From Aedes albopictus (Eukaryota > Arthropoda > Insecta > Diptera > Culicidae): a stretch of 64,000 bases of DNA. Shown here piece by piece: positions 45,420 to 56,557 of the stretch (positions within the stretch are counted from its first letter, which is position 1; the number at the start of each line of letters is the position of its first letter). Where the stretch lies: contig NC_085137.1 of assembly GCF_035046485.1 (NCBI RefSeq), positions 130,142,703 to 130,206,702 on the forward strand. The letters run 5' to 3'. Both the position numbers and the translations under genes were made by a program. Below the pieces are notes generated by a model. It made no database searches and was not told where the DNA came from. It was given only the letters and a program-made list of their open reading frames with translations.

Positions 45420-48400
45420 CCCGTAGCTTCCGGGAAGGTATAAGCCCAGCTCCCTGGGTTAGTGGGTTGGTGTCAGGCCCTGCGAGCCAGCCGTAAAAAA
45501 GACTAGCACCGGAAAATCAACAAGAGAAGAATGCGAACCGATACCAATGGCGACGACCACAGCGACGAAAAGGGACTTGCGATTGGAAGCTCGGTACGTG
45601 GAACTGCAGATCTCTCAACTTCATCGGGAGCACCCGCATACTCGCCGATATACTGAAGGACCGCGGGTTCGGAATCGTAGCGCTGCAGGAGGTGTGTTGG
45701 ACAGGATCTATGGTGCGAACGTTTAGAGGTAATCATACCATCTACCAGAGTTGCGGCAACACACGTGAGCTGGGAACAGCTTTTATAGTGATGGGCGACA
45801 TGCAGAGGCGCGTGATCGGTTGGTGGCCGATCGACGAAAGAATGTGCAGGTTGAGGATCAAGGGCCGATTCTTCAACATTAGCATAATAAACGTGCACAG
45901 CCCTCACTCCGGAAGCACTGATGATGACAAAGACGCATTTTACGCGCAGCTCGAACGCGAGTACGACCGCTGCCCAAACCACGACGTCAAGATCATCATA
46001 GGGGATCTAAACGCTCAGGTAGGCCAGGAGGAGGAATTCAGACCGACGATTGGAATGTTCAGCGCCCACCAGCTGACGAACGAAAATGGCCTACGCCTCA
46101 TCGATTTCGCCGCCTCCAAGAACATGGCCATTCGTAGCACCTTCTTCCAGCACAGCCTCCCTTATCGTTACACCTGGAGATCACCACAACAAACGGAATC
46201 GCAAATCGACCACGTTCTGATTGATGGACGGCACTTCTCCGACATTATCGACGTCAGGACCTATCGTGGCGCTAATATCGACTCCGATCACTACCTGGTG
46301 ATGGTTAAACTGCGCCCAAAACTCTCCGTTATTAACAACGTACATTACCGGCGGCCGCCCCGGTACGATCTAGAGCGACTGAAGCAACCGAATGTCGCCA
46401 CCGCATACGCGCAGAATCTCGAGGCAGCGTTGCCGGACGAGGGTGTGCTCGATGTGGCCCCTCTAGAGGACTGCTGGAGTACAATCAAAGCAGCCATCAA
46501 CAACGCAGCTGAGAGCACTATCGGGTACGTAGAACGGAGTCGACGAAACGATTGGTTCGACGAGGAGTGCAGAGCGGTTCTGGAGGAGAAGGATGCAGCG
46601 CGGGCGGTAATGCTGCAGCATGGAACCCGACAGAATGTGGAGCGATACAGACAGAAGCGGAAGCAGCAGACCCGTCTCTTCCGGGAGAAAAAGCGCCGCC
46701 TGGAAGAAGCGGAGTGCGAGGAAATGGAACTGCTGTGCCGTTCACAGGAAACACGCAAGTTCTACCAGAAGCTCAACGCATCCCGCAAAGGCTACGTGCC
46801 GCAAGCCGAAATCTGCAGGGATAAGGACGGGAGCCTCCTGACGGACAAACGTGAGGTGATCGAAAGGTGGAAGCAGCACTTCGACGAGCACCTGAATGGC
46901 GAAGAGAATGTAGGCACGGAGGACCAAGGCAGCGGAGGAAATGACTATGTTGGTGCAGCAGAGGACGGGAACGAACCAACTCCCACGCTGAGGGAAGTTA
47001 AGGATGCCATCCACCAGCTCAAAAACAACAAAGCGGCTGGTAAGGACGGTATAGCAGCGGAACTCATCAAGATGGGCCCGGAAAAGTTGGCCACCTGTCT
47101 GCACCAGTTAGTAGTCAAGATCTGGGAAACCGAACAGCTACCGGAGGAGTGGAAGGAAGGGATAATCTGTCCCATCCACAAGAAAGGCGACAAGTTAATG
47201 TGTAAGAACTTTCGAGCGATCACCATTTTGAATGCCGCCTACAAAGTGCTATCCCAGATCATCTTCCGTCGTCTTTCACCTAAAGTAAATGAGTTCGTGG
47301 GAAGTTACCAAGCCGGTTTCATCGACGGCCGGTCGACAACGGACCAGATCTTCACCGTACGGCAAATCCTCCAGAAATGCCGTGAATACCAGGTCCCAAC
47401 GCATCACCTGTTCATCGACTTCAAAGCGGCATACGACAGTATCGACCGCACAGAGCTATGGAAAATTATGGACGAGAAAAGCTTTCCCGGGAAGCTGACT
47501 AGACTGATAAGAGCAACGATGGACGGTGTGCAGAACAGCGTAAGGATTTCGGGTGAACTATCCAGTTCATTTGAATCTCGACGGGGACTACGACAAGGTG
47601 ATGGACTTTCCTGCCTACTATTCAACATCGCCCTGGAAGGTGTTATGCGACGAGCCGGGCTCAACAGCCGGGGTACGATCTTCACGAAATCCAGCCAATT
47701 TGTATGTTTTGCGGATGACATGGATATTATTGCTAGGACATTTGGAACGGTGGCAGAACAGTACACCCGCCTGAAACGTGAAGCAGCAAAGGTCGGACTG
47801 GTGGTGAATGCGGCTAAGACAAAGTACATGCTGGTAGGTGGGACTGAGCGAGACAGGACAAGCCTTGGCAGCAATGTTACGATAGACGGGGATACGTTCG
47901 AGGTGGTAGAAGAATTCGTCTACCTCGGTTCCTTGCTAACGGCTGACAATAACGTGAGCCGTGAAATACGAAGGCGCATCATCAGTGGAAGTCGTGCCTA
48001 TTATGGGCTCCAGAAGAAACTGCGGTCAAAAAAGATTCACCCCCGCACCAAATGTACCATGTACAAGACGTTAATAAGACCGGTGGTTCTCTACGGGCAC
48101 GAGACGTGGACGATGCTCGAGGAGGACATGCAAGCACTCGGAGTTTTCGAGCGACGGGTGCTAAGGACGATCTTCGGCGGCGTGCAGGAGAACGGTGTGT
48201 GGCGGAGAAGGATGAACCACGAGCTCGCTGCATTTTATGGCGAACCCAGCATCCAGAAGGTAGCCAAAGCCGGAAGGATACGGTGGGCAGGGCATGTTGC
48301 AAGAATAAAGCCGGACAACAACCCTGCAAAGTTGGTGTTTGCTAACCATCCGGTTGGTACAAGAAGGCGTGGGGCGCAGAGAGCACGATGGGTGGACCAG

Positions 48401-48540
48401 GTGGAGCGTGATCTGGCGAGCGTTGGGCGTGACCGACGTTGGAGAGCTGCAGCTGCAAATCGAGTATTATGGCGGCAAATTGTTGATTCAGTGTTATCAT
48501 GAATTTGATGTTGAACTAAATAAATGAAAATGAATCCACT
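45420..48540 (+). mobile_element. RTE-clade non-LTR retrotransposon, near full length
   Basis: A short GC-rich leader (45420-45496, with gggttagtgggttggtgtca) precedes one long frame, followed within 30 bp of the stop by a short tail of aaataaatgaaaatga words. A brief microsatellite-like 3' end rather than poly(A) is characteristic of the RTE clade. A diverged, dead relative is at 36.2-37.8 kb on the other strand. I could not identify a target duplication, so the exact ends are approximate. Confidence 0.9.
45497..48502 (+). CDS. RTE endonuclease-reverse transcriptase
   Basis: The frame is open for about 1,000 codons, the usual RTE length. The apurinic endonuclease domain starts at KLGTWNCRSLN (from about 45584) and continues through LQEVCWTG, GDLNAQVG (codons near 46001), QIDHVLI and SDHYLV. 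The reverse transcriptase domain has LKNNKAAGKDG, FIDFKAAYDSIDR (palm Asp, about 47411), GLRQGDGLS and FADDMD (catalytic, from 47708). The C-terminus WAGHVARI...WRQIVDS is typical of RTE. All catalytic residues I can check are present. There is no ATG before the endonuclease in this frame: the first in-frame ATG (45710) would remove it. An ATG at 45541 in another frame, just before an AAAAGGG run, may be the ancestral start separated by an indel. The enzyme would nick target DNA and prime cDNA synthesis in place. Confidence 0.93.
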   Translation, partial: KRLAPENQQEKNANRYQWRRPQRRKGTCDWKLGTWNCRSLNFIGSTRILADILKDRGFGIVALQEVCWTGSMVRTFRGNHTIYQSCGNTRELGTAFIVMGDMQRRVIGWWPIDERMCRLRIKGRFFNISIINVHSPHSGSTDDDKDAFYAQLEREYDRCPNHDVKIIIGDLNAQVGQEEEFRPTIGMFSAHQLTNENGLRLIDFAASKNMAIRSTFFQHSLPYRYTWRSPQQTESQIDHVLIDGRHFSDIIDVRTYRGANIDSDHYLVMVKLRPKLSVINNVHYRRPPRYDLERLKQPNVATAYAQNLEAALPDEGVLDVAPLEDCWSTIKAAINNAAESTIGYVERSRRNDWFDEECRAVLEEKDAARAVMLQHGTRQNVERYRQKRKQQTRLFREKKRRLEEAECEEMELLCRSQETRKFYQKLNASRKGYVPQAEICRDKDGSLLTDKREVIERWKQHFDEHLNGEENVGTEDQGSGGNDYVGAAEDGNEPTPTLREVKDAIHQLKNNKAAGKDGIAAELIKMGPEKLATCLHQLVVKIWETEQLPEEWKEGIICPIHKKGDKLMCKNFRAITILNAAYKVLSQIIFRRLSPKVNEFVGSYQAGFIDGRSTTDQIFTVRQILQKCREYQVPTHHLFIDFKAAYDSIDRTELWKIMDEKSFPGKLTRLIRATMDGVQNSVRISGELSSSFESRRGLRQGDGLSCLLFNIALEGVMRRAGLNSRGTIFTKSSQFVCFADDMDIIARTFGTVAEQYTRLKREAAKVGLVVNAAKTKYMLVGGTERDRTSLGSNVTIDGDTFEVVEEFVYLGSLLTADNNVSREIRRRIISGSRAYYGLQKKLRSKKIHPRTKCTMYKTLIRPVVLYGHETWTMLEEDMQALGVFERRVLRTIFGGVQENGVWRRRMNHELAAFYGEPSIQKVAKAGRIRWAGHVARIKPDNNPAKLVFANHPVGTRRRGAQRARWVDQVERDLASVGRDRRWRAAAANRVLWRQIVDSVLS

Positions 48541-49406
48541 GAACTGTACAATAAAATGTCAGAAGAACTCGAAGAAATATATAATAACGGCAAAACAATA
48601 TCAGGCACTCGAGAATTCCACAGTTTTTTGCCTATTTCTAGTGACAAAGTAAAAGCAAACAGGTTTTTAACAGGAGATTAACCAAAAATATTTACCATGA
48701 TCGGAAAAAAGAACATGTTTAAAAATAGCTCTAAGACAAATATTACATATATACAGCCAATCCATAGAAAATTGGCATATTGCAACTCTTATACTCGTAA
48801 AACTTGGCGGATTTGTAGTTCATCGAAAAAATAGATCCATGTTTTTTTATTTCGTTATTAGGGTGGTCAATGTGCAGATAGGGTGGTCCAAAAAATCATG
48901 TTTTTTCAAAACTTAAAATTTTCATACAGTCATAACTTACGGTAAACAAATGTACTGACGTCATTTTGATAATTGTATGCAATAGTGGATAGCGGTCCGG
49001 GTTCCGACTAACAGGAATTATACGAATTGTATGTAGACAGTGACCTTAAGGTATTCTTTAACCGTTATGTGTCCGACAAACTTTTTGCTTTTTTCTACAC
49101 CGTACTTTTTAAATGGGCGCTGGATACCCGGGTATCCTGTCGGCCACATAAGGGTTAAATGAAAATAACCTTTTATGGCAAAAAACAACAAATGTCGGTT
49201 AAAAGCTTGAAAAAAAAACCACAGGACAAAACAGCAACAATTTTATTCCTTATGTGTAAAGTGTAAAGCCAATGAAAATATTCAATATAAATTACAGATT
49301 CGCTGAGGAAGATCCAATAAGGATCAAAAGGTTGGAAGAAGAAAACATTTGTTGTTTTTGATCCCCGAAAAGACCGAAACGTCAAAACCTACAGTCGTCG
49401 TCAATA
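48541..49406. other. Stretch without recognised gene
   Basis: AT-rich. At 49300-49385 it holds gaggaagatccaataaggat followed by a gaccgaaacgtc word, similar in layout to the stem motif at 7.6 kb. No domain in any frame. Confidence 0.4.
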
Positions 49407-50329
49407 AAGGGTGTCCACGATGAAATTGGCACACAGAAAATATTGTATAACTTTTGATTGCGTTCGCCAAAATAGCTAATTTTTTGACCATTAATAGTAT
49501 ATTATGTGTAGCTAATACCATAAACTTTTCATTAAAATCGGTTGAGTATTGGCGCAGATATTGTCGATATCATAAAATGAGATTTTAGAAAATTTGGGCA
49601 CCTATTTCAAAAAATTGCTTAGGCTATAACTTTTTTGTTTCACTCGATATTCTTAACATAATATCAATTAAGTGGTAAAAATTTGATCGAAATCGGTTCA
49701 GTACTTTTTCTAGTAAATATCCAAAGCTCAAATCGCTTCTAGGTAAATTTTAGGTGCTTTTTGACCATTTTTAGTTTCGCGTGCACAATTTTGACTGTAG
49801 AACTGGTAACACTGTCCCGATTTTTATAAAACTTTGACAGTGTAAAATTGTTGTGTTAAACAGTTTACAGTGAAAATTTCAGCCATTTTTGTTGAGTACT
49901 TTCAAAGTAAGAGCAGTTTGAATTTCACTATACCAAAAACCACATCTGCTTATTGTGACATAGTGCGACATACATAGCTATAACTTTTTAACGGTATGAT
50001 CAAATTGAATGAAATTTTGACAAATTACTTCTTCATACATACTTTACGTACATAAAAATTTTCATTGAAATCAGTTCTGTATTTTTGGCGCCAGTGTTGA
50101 AACGGCAAAAAAGTGATATTTTTCAAAATGTTTGTTTGCACAAGATTCTCAAGTGGCAATTCCCTTGTTTCAACGATATCTCCGCCAATACTCAACCGAT
50201 TTTAATGAAAATTTTATGGTACTAGCTACACATAATATACTATTCATGGTCAAAAAATTAGCTATTTTGGCGAACGCAATCAAAAGTTATACTATATTTT
50301 CTGTGTCCAATTTCATCGTGGACACCCTT
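49407..50329. mobile_element. 923-bp TA-flanked foldback element, gggtgtccacg type
   Basis: The ends aagggtgtccacgatgaaat are inverted and the arms continue to pair for about 180 bp (gcgttcgccaaaatagctaa and its complement at about 50264). TA flanks both ends (49405-49406, 50330-50331). The frames in the two arms translate to the same words, NILLMVKKLAILANAIK, in mirrored frames: 49324-49521 minus and 50132-50368 plus. No transposase. Tc1/mariner-type MITE. Confidence 0.88.
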
Positions 50330-50368
50330 TATAATGATAATCACTCATACAACACTTTTTTTTATTGA

Positions 50369-50821
50369 AATAGGGTATGTGTACCATTCCTTGGCCTAAT
50401 TTGCAAGCCGCCTTGACAATTTTGACCATAACTCATGAATTAATAGCACTAGAAATAATATGTTGACCCTATTACACACTCTAGGCAATGCATGTTTCTC
50501 CAATTGGAAGTAAACTTACGTAAATATTCAAGAATTTACTTAACTAAGCTGAAAAGATTCGATGCGATGGTATGCAACGTTGGTCTATGGTACAAAAATT
50601 GGCCTATTAGTGGATACAACGTTGGCCTATTGCTTTCCATGCACTAGAACCATTTATTATCTTATTTTTTCAATATTTCTGCTGAAGTATTATCTCTGTT
50701 TGTTCACCAATCTTACTTTTAAATTACATTTTCGGAGCCAAATTTTCAAAAAAACTATAAATAAATCACTTTAACTAAAGTTCTTTCTTAATCTAGTAAC
50801 GAAAACAACGCAACCCTATTA
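50369..50821. mobile_element. Possible AATAGGGT-ended element
   Basis: aaatagggtatgtgtaccat on the left and gcaaccctatta on the right form only a short inverted end. The interior has ttggcctatt words as in the 6.2-kb family. Tentative. Confidence 0.3.
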
Positions 50822-52570
50822 TTGTGTTATATTTTTACAGTCACCGTACAAAAAATCTTTCTTCCTGTTCGTTCTTTCTGGTTCTTACGCAAGAAATGTT
50901 GGTTCGCCTTTTTATCGTTGTTTTTGACGTCACTTTACTGATGGGCCAAGATTTGAGTACATAGTGAAAAAAAATGTCCTCAATATTCGGCCCACATTCA
51001 ATTTGTAAAATAGTTATTATTCGTTGAAAACAAATACACAAGTTCAAAATAGCGTCTTTAACCGTCGCATCAAATGTTCAGTTATTGAAAAGTCAATTCG
51101 AAATGTTCCAGAATCATGCCATTTATGATCATGTGTATAGACTACCCACTAAGCCGAAGAATCTTTTTTTTTTTGTTTTTATTTATGTGTATTTTAACTA
51201 GTCGCTAATTCTACACTACCGAAGAATCATGGCGTCTACAAAAGTTAAACAAAGTAACATTTTCATTCAATTTTAATGCTCCGAAGTGCTAAAATTGAAA
51301 CGAAATGTAGCAGTTGTTTGGCGCATAGCTTTTCCGATATCCAGTTATGCGTGTTTGTTTGAGTTTTTGGTTTACATTGAGATAGGCCGAACGAGGGGGC
51401 TATGCCAACGAAGCATCCCGATACCCTAGTCACATTTGAAAATAAAAAATCAATTAAAAAAAAGTGTAGCCCTTTTCAAAAGTTAGTCTAGATAAATTTA
51501 AAAGGAACCAAGTATGCAAAGTGGCTTATCTAGTCATGGTCTACACAAAAAAAAATGTTTCGTTGAAATCTAAGAGGGTGCTGCCAACATTTGTTCAAAT
51601 TGGCGCGAAATCCGTCACCAGCCTAGGGCTGAAAATCTTGCTAATAAAGATTATAATAATTATAATTATGCATGCTAACTCACTGTAATAGCTATAAATA
51701 TGTTGAAAGAAAACGTTTCCCTTGTTTAAAGCTTCACATGGCAGTATAGTAAAGCTATCAATCATATTAGTCAAATCGGCAACCCGTGAACTGTGCCGCA
51801 TCATTTCCACAGAATTTTATTTTTCACCTTACGCTTTCCAAACGGCAACCGACAGACCAGCGTGAACCTCTGCCAAACAGCCATTTCCTAACATTTCGAC
51901 ATCGATACGAACTGGCGCCAAGACTTGCACAGACGCAGTAATATCTACACAGCAAAAAAATCTTAAAATTACACCCGACATAAACAAATTTGGCACATAA
52001 ATTTCTATTCTCTTTCACTTAATTTTAAATTAAACAATTTCTTGCATGGAATATTGAACGCAAGCTTCATACTGAGAGCAAGTTGTAAAATTAAAAACTG
52101 ATGAAAAAATGTGTGCGATATGACGGGGTCATTTTGTTACAGGTGATATGATGTAAAATTTTTTAACTGTGTACGACGGTCTGTCGTGGTCAAACGATTA
52201 CATCCTCACTTCCTCCTCTATTCGATCCCTGCAATCATTGTATTGTCGCGAAGCATCACCGTACTCATCACAAAAAAAAAACTGACAAAACTTGTATCGC
52301 CCTGTCTTTGCGCTTCCTGATTCGCTCTCTCTACAGAGTTGCTAAAGATTCTATCAGAAAAAACTGAATTCCAAACACGTGACCCGGTCACGTCACCCAC
52401 GTTTTGCGACAATCGTACTGACATGTATACTAGACAATTGACAAATTTCTTTAAGTTGTTCTTAACTTGACTTGACTTGACTTGATGGGAAGATTTCATA
52501 GAAGAACCGGTATAAAAAAACCAAGTCAGCTGCGATACAGAGCAATACATTCCTAATTATTATCGCAATA
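50822..52570. other. Stretch without recognised gene
   Basis: AT-rich sequence with a pentanucleotide run cttgacttgacttgacttga at about 52466-52485. Frames up to 110 codons (52218-52550 minus) have no domain. Confidence 0.4.
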
Positions 52571-52574
52571 TGGT

Positions 52575-52905
52575 TGCAGTAAATTTAAGAGCTCCAGAGG
52601 CATTTCAGAAACATTGCAGGGGGTTCTAGAAGCGTTTCAGGGGATTCATGGGGTCACAAGTGAAGTTTCAGAGGAGAATCAGGGCCGTTTAAAAAAAATA
52701 TATAAGGTGATTCAAGAGTTTTCGAACGAGTTTCAGAGACTTTCATGACGATTACGGAACGATTCAAATGATTTCTGAGAGTTTTAAAGGGATTCCAAGG
52801 GAACTCTCGCAAGTTTTGGGTAACTTTCAGGATGGTTTCAGAAAGGTTTCAGAAAGCTGGGGATTTCCGTGGATTAGAGGGGTTTCATGAAGGTACAGGA
52901 TATTT
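52575..52905. repeat. G-rich tttcaggggattc minisatellite
   Basis: Irregular words (gcatttcagaaacattgcag, gtttcaggggattcat, ggtttcagaaaggtttcaga) as in the array at 41.96 kb. Not part of any TIR element that I can bound here. Confidence 0.6.
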
Positions 52906-52992
52906 CAGGGGGATTCAACAATCGTGACAGTACAAAAAATCTAGGAAATTTGAGCTATTTTTACAAAAAAATAGATTATGCTATAGGCAATA

Positions 52993-53962
52993 GGGTGGCT
53001 CAAGCTTGTATGGAAAAACCACATGTCAAAAAGTTCGATGGGCCACTTCCTCATTTCGTTCTTTATGACGCCACGGTCAAATTTTCAGGTCAATCCGTTA
53101 ACATTTGGGCGATGCTAAACTCGTTTGAAGTTTATATGGAAGTTTACGCTACCCGCCAATAATATGGAATCGTTGCAATACTCAGGGTCTGTGTCAATTG
53201 GCGAATTAAAATTAATTTTCACTTAAACTTGACAGTTCGATAATTATTTCCTTAGGAAAACTGGTTGTGGGTACGAGTTGCATTTTGAAAGAGAATAAGG
53301 GGGGTCATAAATGATTTGTGCCTCAAAGACCTGATAAAATCACATTTTAGGGTGATGCCATATTCAGTATGAGTGTTGCAATAGGCGATTCCATATTTAT
53401 GGCGGGTAGTGTATATGGGAAAATATCTTTTTTTGCATTTTTCTTTTTAGAGGCTCTAATTTTTCTTAAGCCACGTAATCGATCCTATAGAAATATAGCC
53501 TAAGATATGCCGAAAACTTTGTAGAAGACCGCAACGTCATCAGACACTTGCGAAAAAAGTTATAGCCTAGACAGTACGAGCCCATTCAATGAGATTTTAT
53601 TGCTATTGTTATTCCTTTACATGGTCAATGTTAAGCACCACCAGATGGTTTGCATGTAATAACTTTTCTTTCAAGCTTCGGATGACTTTGCGGTCTTCGA
53701 CAAAGTTTTTCGGCACATATAAGACTATAGTTCTATATAATTGGTTATGTGTTTTAAGTAAAAATAGTGCCCGTCATGAGAAAAATGCAAAAAACGATGA
53801 TTTCCTATATAAACTTCCATACAAACTACAAATGAGTTTAGCACCGCCCAAATGTTAACGGATTGAGCTGAAAATTTGACCAGAGCATCGTGGCATCATA
53901 TAGAACGAAATGAGAAGGGGGCCCATCGAACTCTTTGACATGTGGTATTTTGAGCCACGCTA
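52993..53962. mobile_element. 970-bp foldback element with 10-bp flanking repeat
   Basis: The left arm gggtggctcaagcttgtatg through aaaaagttcgatgggcc and caatccgttaacatttgggc pairs with the right arm gcccaaatgttaacggattg ... ttgagccacgcta over about 170 bp. The direct repeat ATAGGCAATA flanks it (52983-52992, 53963-53972). Ends differ by 2 bp in alignment. Non-coding: frames 52887-53162 plus and 53838-54080 minus are mirror shadows of the arms. Confidence 0.8.
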
Positions 53963-53981
53963 ATAGGCAATAATAATAATA

Positions 53982-54901
53982 CAGGGGATAGACAAAATGA
54001 TCGGGACAGGCAAAATTTTCACTTTTCAAAAAATGTTCAACTAGCTGTAACTTTTCGAAAAGTGCATCAAATATTCTCAAATTTTTACTGTAAGTTCACC
54101 AACTAGATGTGTATCAGTGGTTCAAATTTGGAAAAGATCGGGCCATTCTCCACGAAGTTATAAAGATTCTTGAAAAAGGTAAAATTATCCGATAGCCAAC
54201 TTTGAGCTGTTATATCTCCGGATTCCATAAACCGATTGAAATGAAATTTTGACCATTCAAGACTTATATAATGAACTTTGGAAAACATTTGACTTAACTT
54301 GAAATTTTTAACAAGAGACAAAATTATAGCGATTTTAATTTTTCACGATTTTTTAGAAAATTGGTCTATTTTTAATATGCATTCTATTACTTTTAAAATT
54401 TATTGGTGGCTATGTTGTTCCTTTTCTTCAAAACACATTTATATATAAGTCAATTAGACGGAAATTAATTTAACTATAATTTGCATCTTGAATTATGAAA
54501 CGATGTTGATATTTTGGATAATTTGGTGTTTTATTAGAAAAATAATCTCATCGTTATAATTTTCTTCCGTGTAAAGAATATTAAATTAAGTCAATGGTTT
54601 TTCATAGCTCATTATATAAGTCATAAATGGTCAAAATTTCATTGCATTTGGTTCCTTGAATCCGGAGATATAACAGCTCAAAGTTGGCTATCGGATAATT
54701 TTACCTTTTCCAAGAATCTTTATAACTTCGTGGAGAATGGCCCGATATTTTTCAAATTTGAACCACTGATACACATCTAGTTGATGAACTTACAGTAAAA
54801 ATTTGAGAATATTTGATGCACTTTTCGAAAAGTTACAGCTAGTTGAACATTTTATGAAAAGTGAAAATTTTGCCTGTCCCGATCATTTTGTCTATCCCCT
54901 G
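53982..54901. mobile_element. 920-bp TA-flanked foldback element, caggggatag type
   Basis: The ends caggggatagacaaaatgat are inverted and the arms pair for about 340 bp (for example ccgatagccaactttgagct in both). TA at 53980-53981 and 54902-54903. It begins only 9 bp after the preceding element's flanking repeat. The interior is AT-rich. No transposase. Tc1/mariner-type by TA duplication. Confidence 0.9.
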
Positions 54902-55082
54902 TATGTATAATGCAACAACTGTTACATCTGTTTGAAAAAATAAAACAAGTTCTGTTTATAATAATTTTCATTCTTAATCACTTAACCTAATTACAGCTCT
55001 ATTGTCCACTAGGGCACTACGTGAGCGATTTCAATTGACAGCTGCACTTACCTTTCGTACAGCGCCTAGATGTATATTCTAT

Positions 55083-55398
55083 TCCACTTTATCGAACTGG
55101 TTGCCTTTCTGCTGCTTTCACTTTTCTACTCTATACATGGTAGAAGGATGAGCACAAGGATGATGGATGGCCGTTGTTCCTTTCCAGTTCGATTGGGGGT
55201 CCATTATGAGTAGCAGTTCGCCGATGTCCAGGTATCCGGGTCTGTTTGAGCCACCGGGCTCAGAAGAGGATCACAGTGCCAGCCGCTCTCAGGGGAAAAG
55301 CAACTGACGGAAAATTGCAAGTGCCGGGGCTGGGAATCAAACCCATGACCATCCGCATATGAAGCGAACGTCAGACCAACTACGCCACGGGCCCCGGC
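55083..55398 (-). mobile_element. tRNA-headed SINE, second family, full head
   Basis: On minus the head (55398-55322) folds like a tRNA. GCCGGGG pairs with CCCCGGC, the A box TGGCGTAGTTG is perfect, the anticodon-position CAT sits in a paired arm, and the B box GGTTTGATTCC has one mismatch. The body of about 240 bp runs through ctgagcccggtggctcaaac and atccttgtgctcatccttct. A truncated copy is at 12.6 kb. The same head type starts the 1.83-kb retroposon at 18.5 kb. Confidence 0.82.
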
Positions 55399-56174
55399 TA
55401 TCTATATATATAATAATTTTGCAATGGCTATTGGCAAATTAAAATCCTTTAAAAAATTATGTCAATTTCTGTTATTTCTTATAACAGTTGTAATTATTTC
55501 GTTATAATCTGGTTATGTGTTTCTGATCGGGCATGCCTATGACGTCGAGGACATTAAACCCTCCAATTCTTCATTGCACCAACAAAGCTAGCCATGAAAC
55601 AGTTTGACACTTCTCAGGTCATTTTAACAGACCACACACATGCAGGAAAAAGACCGATAATATATTCTACTTTATCGATCTTGTTGCCGTTCTTTTCATG
55701 CTCATGTTTCATCTGTCAAAATGACCTGAGAATTGTCAGTCGTTTTGAGGTTAGGTTCGTTGGTGTAATAAAGAATATCCCTTGGAACGCCCTTGTCTCC
55801 TTTCCCACCTCCTGAAAACCTTTAGAACGCCTCTGAATCCTTAGCTAGCTCAAGGATGCCTTCATTATTTGAGCTCTAGACTACCGGTGCAAATATTTTA
55901 TCCTCTCTTAAAAACTGGAATTCCAGGGGAATTTTGATTTAATGAGCTCTGTATGTAATGACAGATTGGCGATGTTCAGTGGATATTTTTCAACTATTTT
56001 GCATGATTCCTTAGAAAATCGAATGAAAACGAGAACCCCGGTCGTAACTGTTGAACAACTGGCGAATTAACAGCAGAGTTTTGACGATGCAAATGTTCCC
56101 AACCAGAACTAGGTATTTGAATTAATTGTGTTTTTGAACTCGTCTAAATGGAAGGTTTGAGACATCGCCCAGCA
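55399..56174. other. Stretch with repeat fragments, no gene
   Basis: Includes a second piece of the SINE tail (atattctactttatcgatct near 55660), a short minisatellite patch (55770-55860) and, at 55980-56070, the right end of the 41.5-kb TIR element (ttgaacaactggcgaattaa). Confidence 0.5.
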
Positions 56175-56246
56175 GCCGTGATCGTCTAGTGGTTAGGACC
56201 CTACGTTGTGGCCGTAGTAACCCAGGTTCGAATCCTGGTCACGGCA
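56175..56246 (+). tRNA. tRNA-His (GTG), copy 2
   Basis: Gene body identical to copy 1 (5050) and copy 3 (57088), with a full cloverleaf and GTG anticodon. The flanks differ from the other two except for a shared tgtcacggagg word downstream. A T6 run at 56289-56294 may terminate transcription. Confidence 0.95.
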
Positions 56247-56288
56247 ATGAGTCGAATGAATTCGAACCATTGTCACGGAGGGTGTATA

Positions 56289-56294
56289 TTTTTT
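56289..56294 (+). terminator. Pol III T6 terminator of tRNA-His copy 2
   Basis: Six T residues 43 nt beyond the gene, after cacggagggtgtata. Confidence 0.6.
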
Positions 56295-56548
56295 GTGTTT
56301 GAGAGACATCACACAATGCAAATTTAGCCACCGTGATGGTACAAATATCCCGAAGGATAACGTTCCTCTAGGGCCAGCCTACTGATACAATGGTCGATTT
56401 ACGGACCCACTTATACTTTCGTAGACACCACACAGATTTGTAGACTAAACGCACATCTAATACACAGTGATTCACTGCTTTATGCATCATATTTATGCCT
56501 CTGCAATTTGTACGCAAACTTAAAATTAATTCAGATTGTTAGGGAGCT

Positions 56549-56554
56549 AAAAAA
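56549..56554 (-). terminator. Pol III T6 terminator of tRNA-Val copy 2
   Basis: Six A on plus, T6 in the transcript, 3 nt past the minus-strand tRNA end: close and stronger than the T4 of copy 1. Confidence 0.65.
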
Positions 56555-56557
56555 TCT

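Noticed and set aside
46345..48349. Minus-strand and alternate-frame open frames inside the LINE
   Set aside because: Shadows of the GC-rich RT coding frame.
50369..50821. Firm call of a TIR element
   Set aside because: Only about 8 bp of inverted end; kept as a low-confidence feature only.
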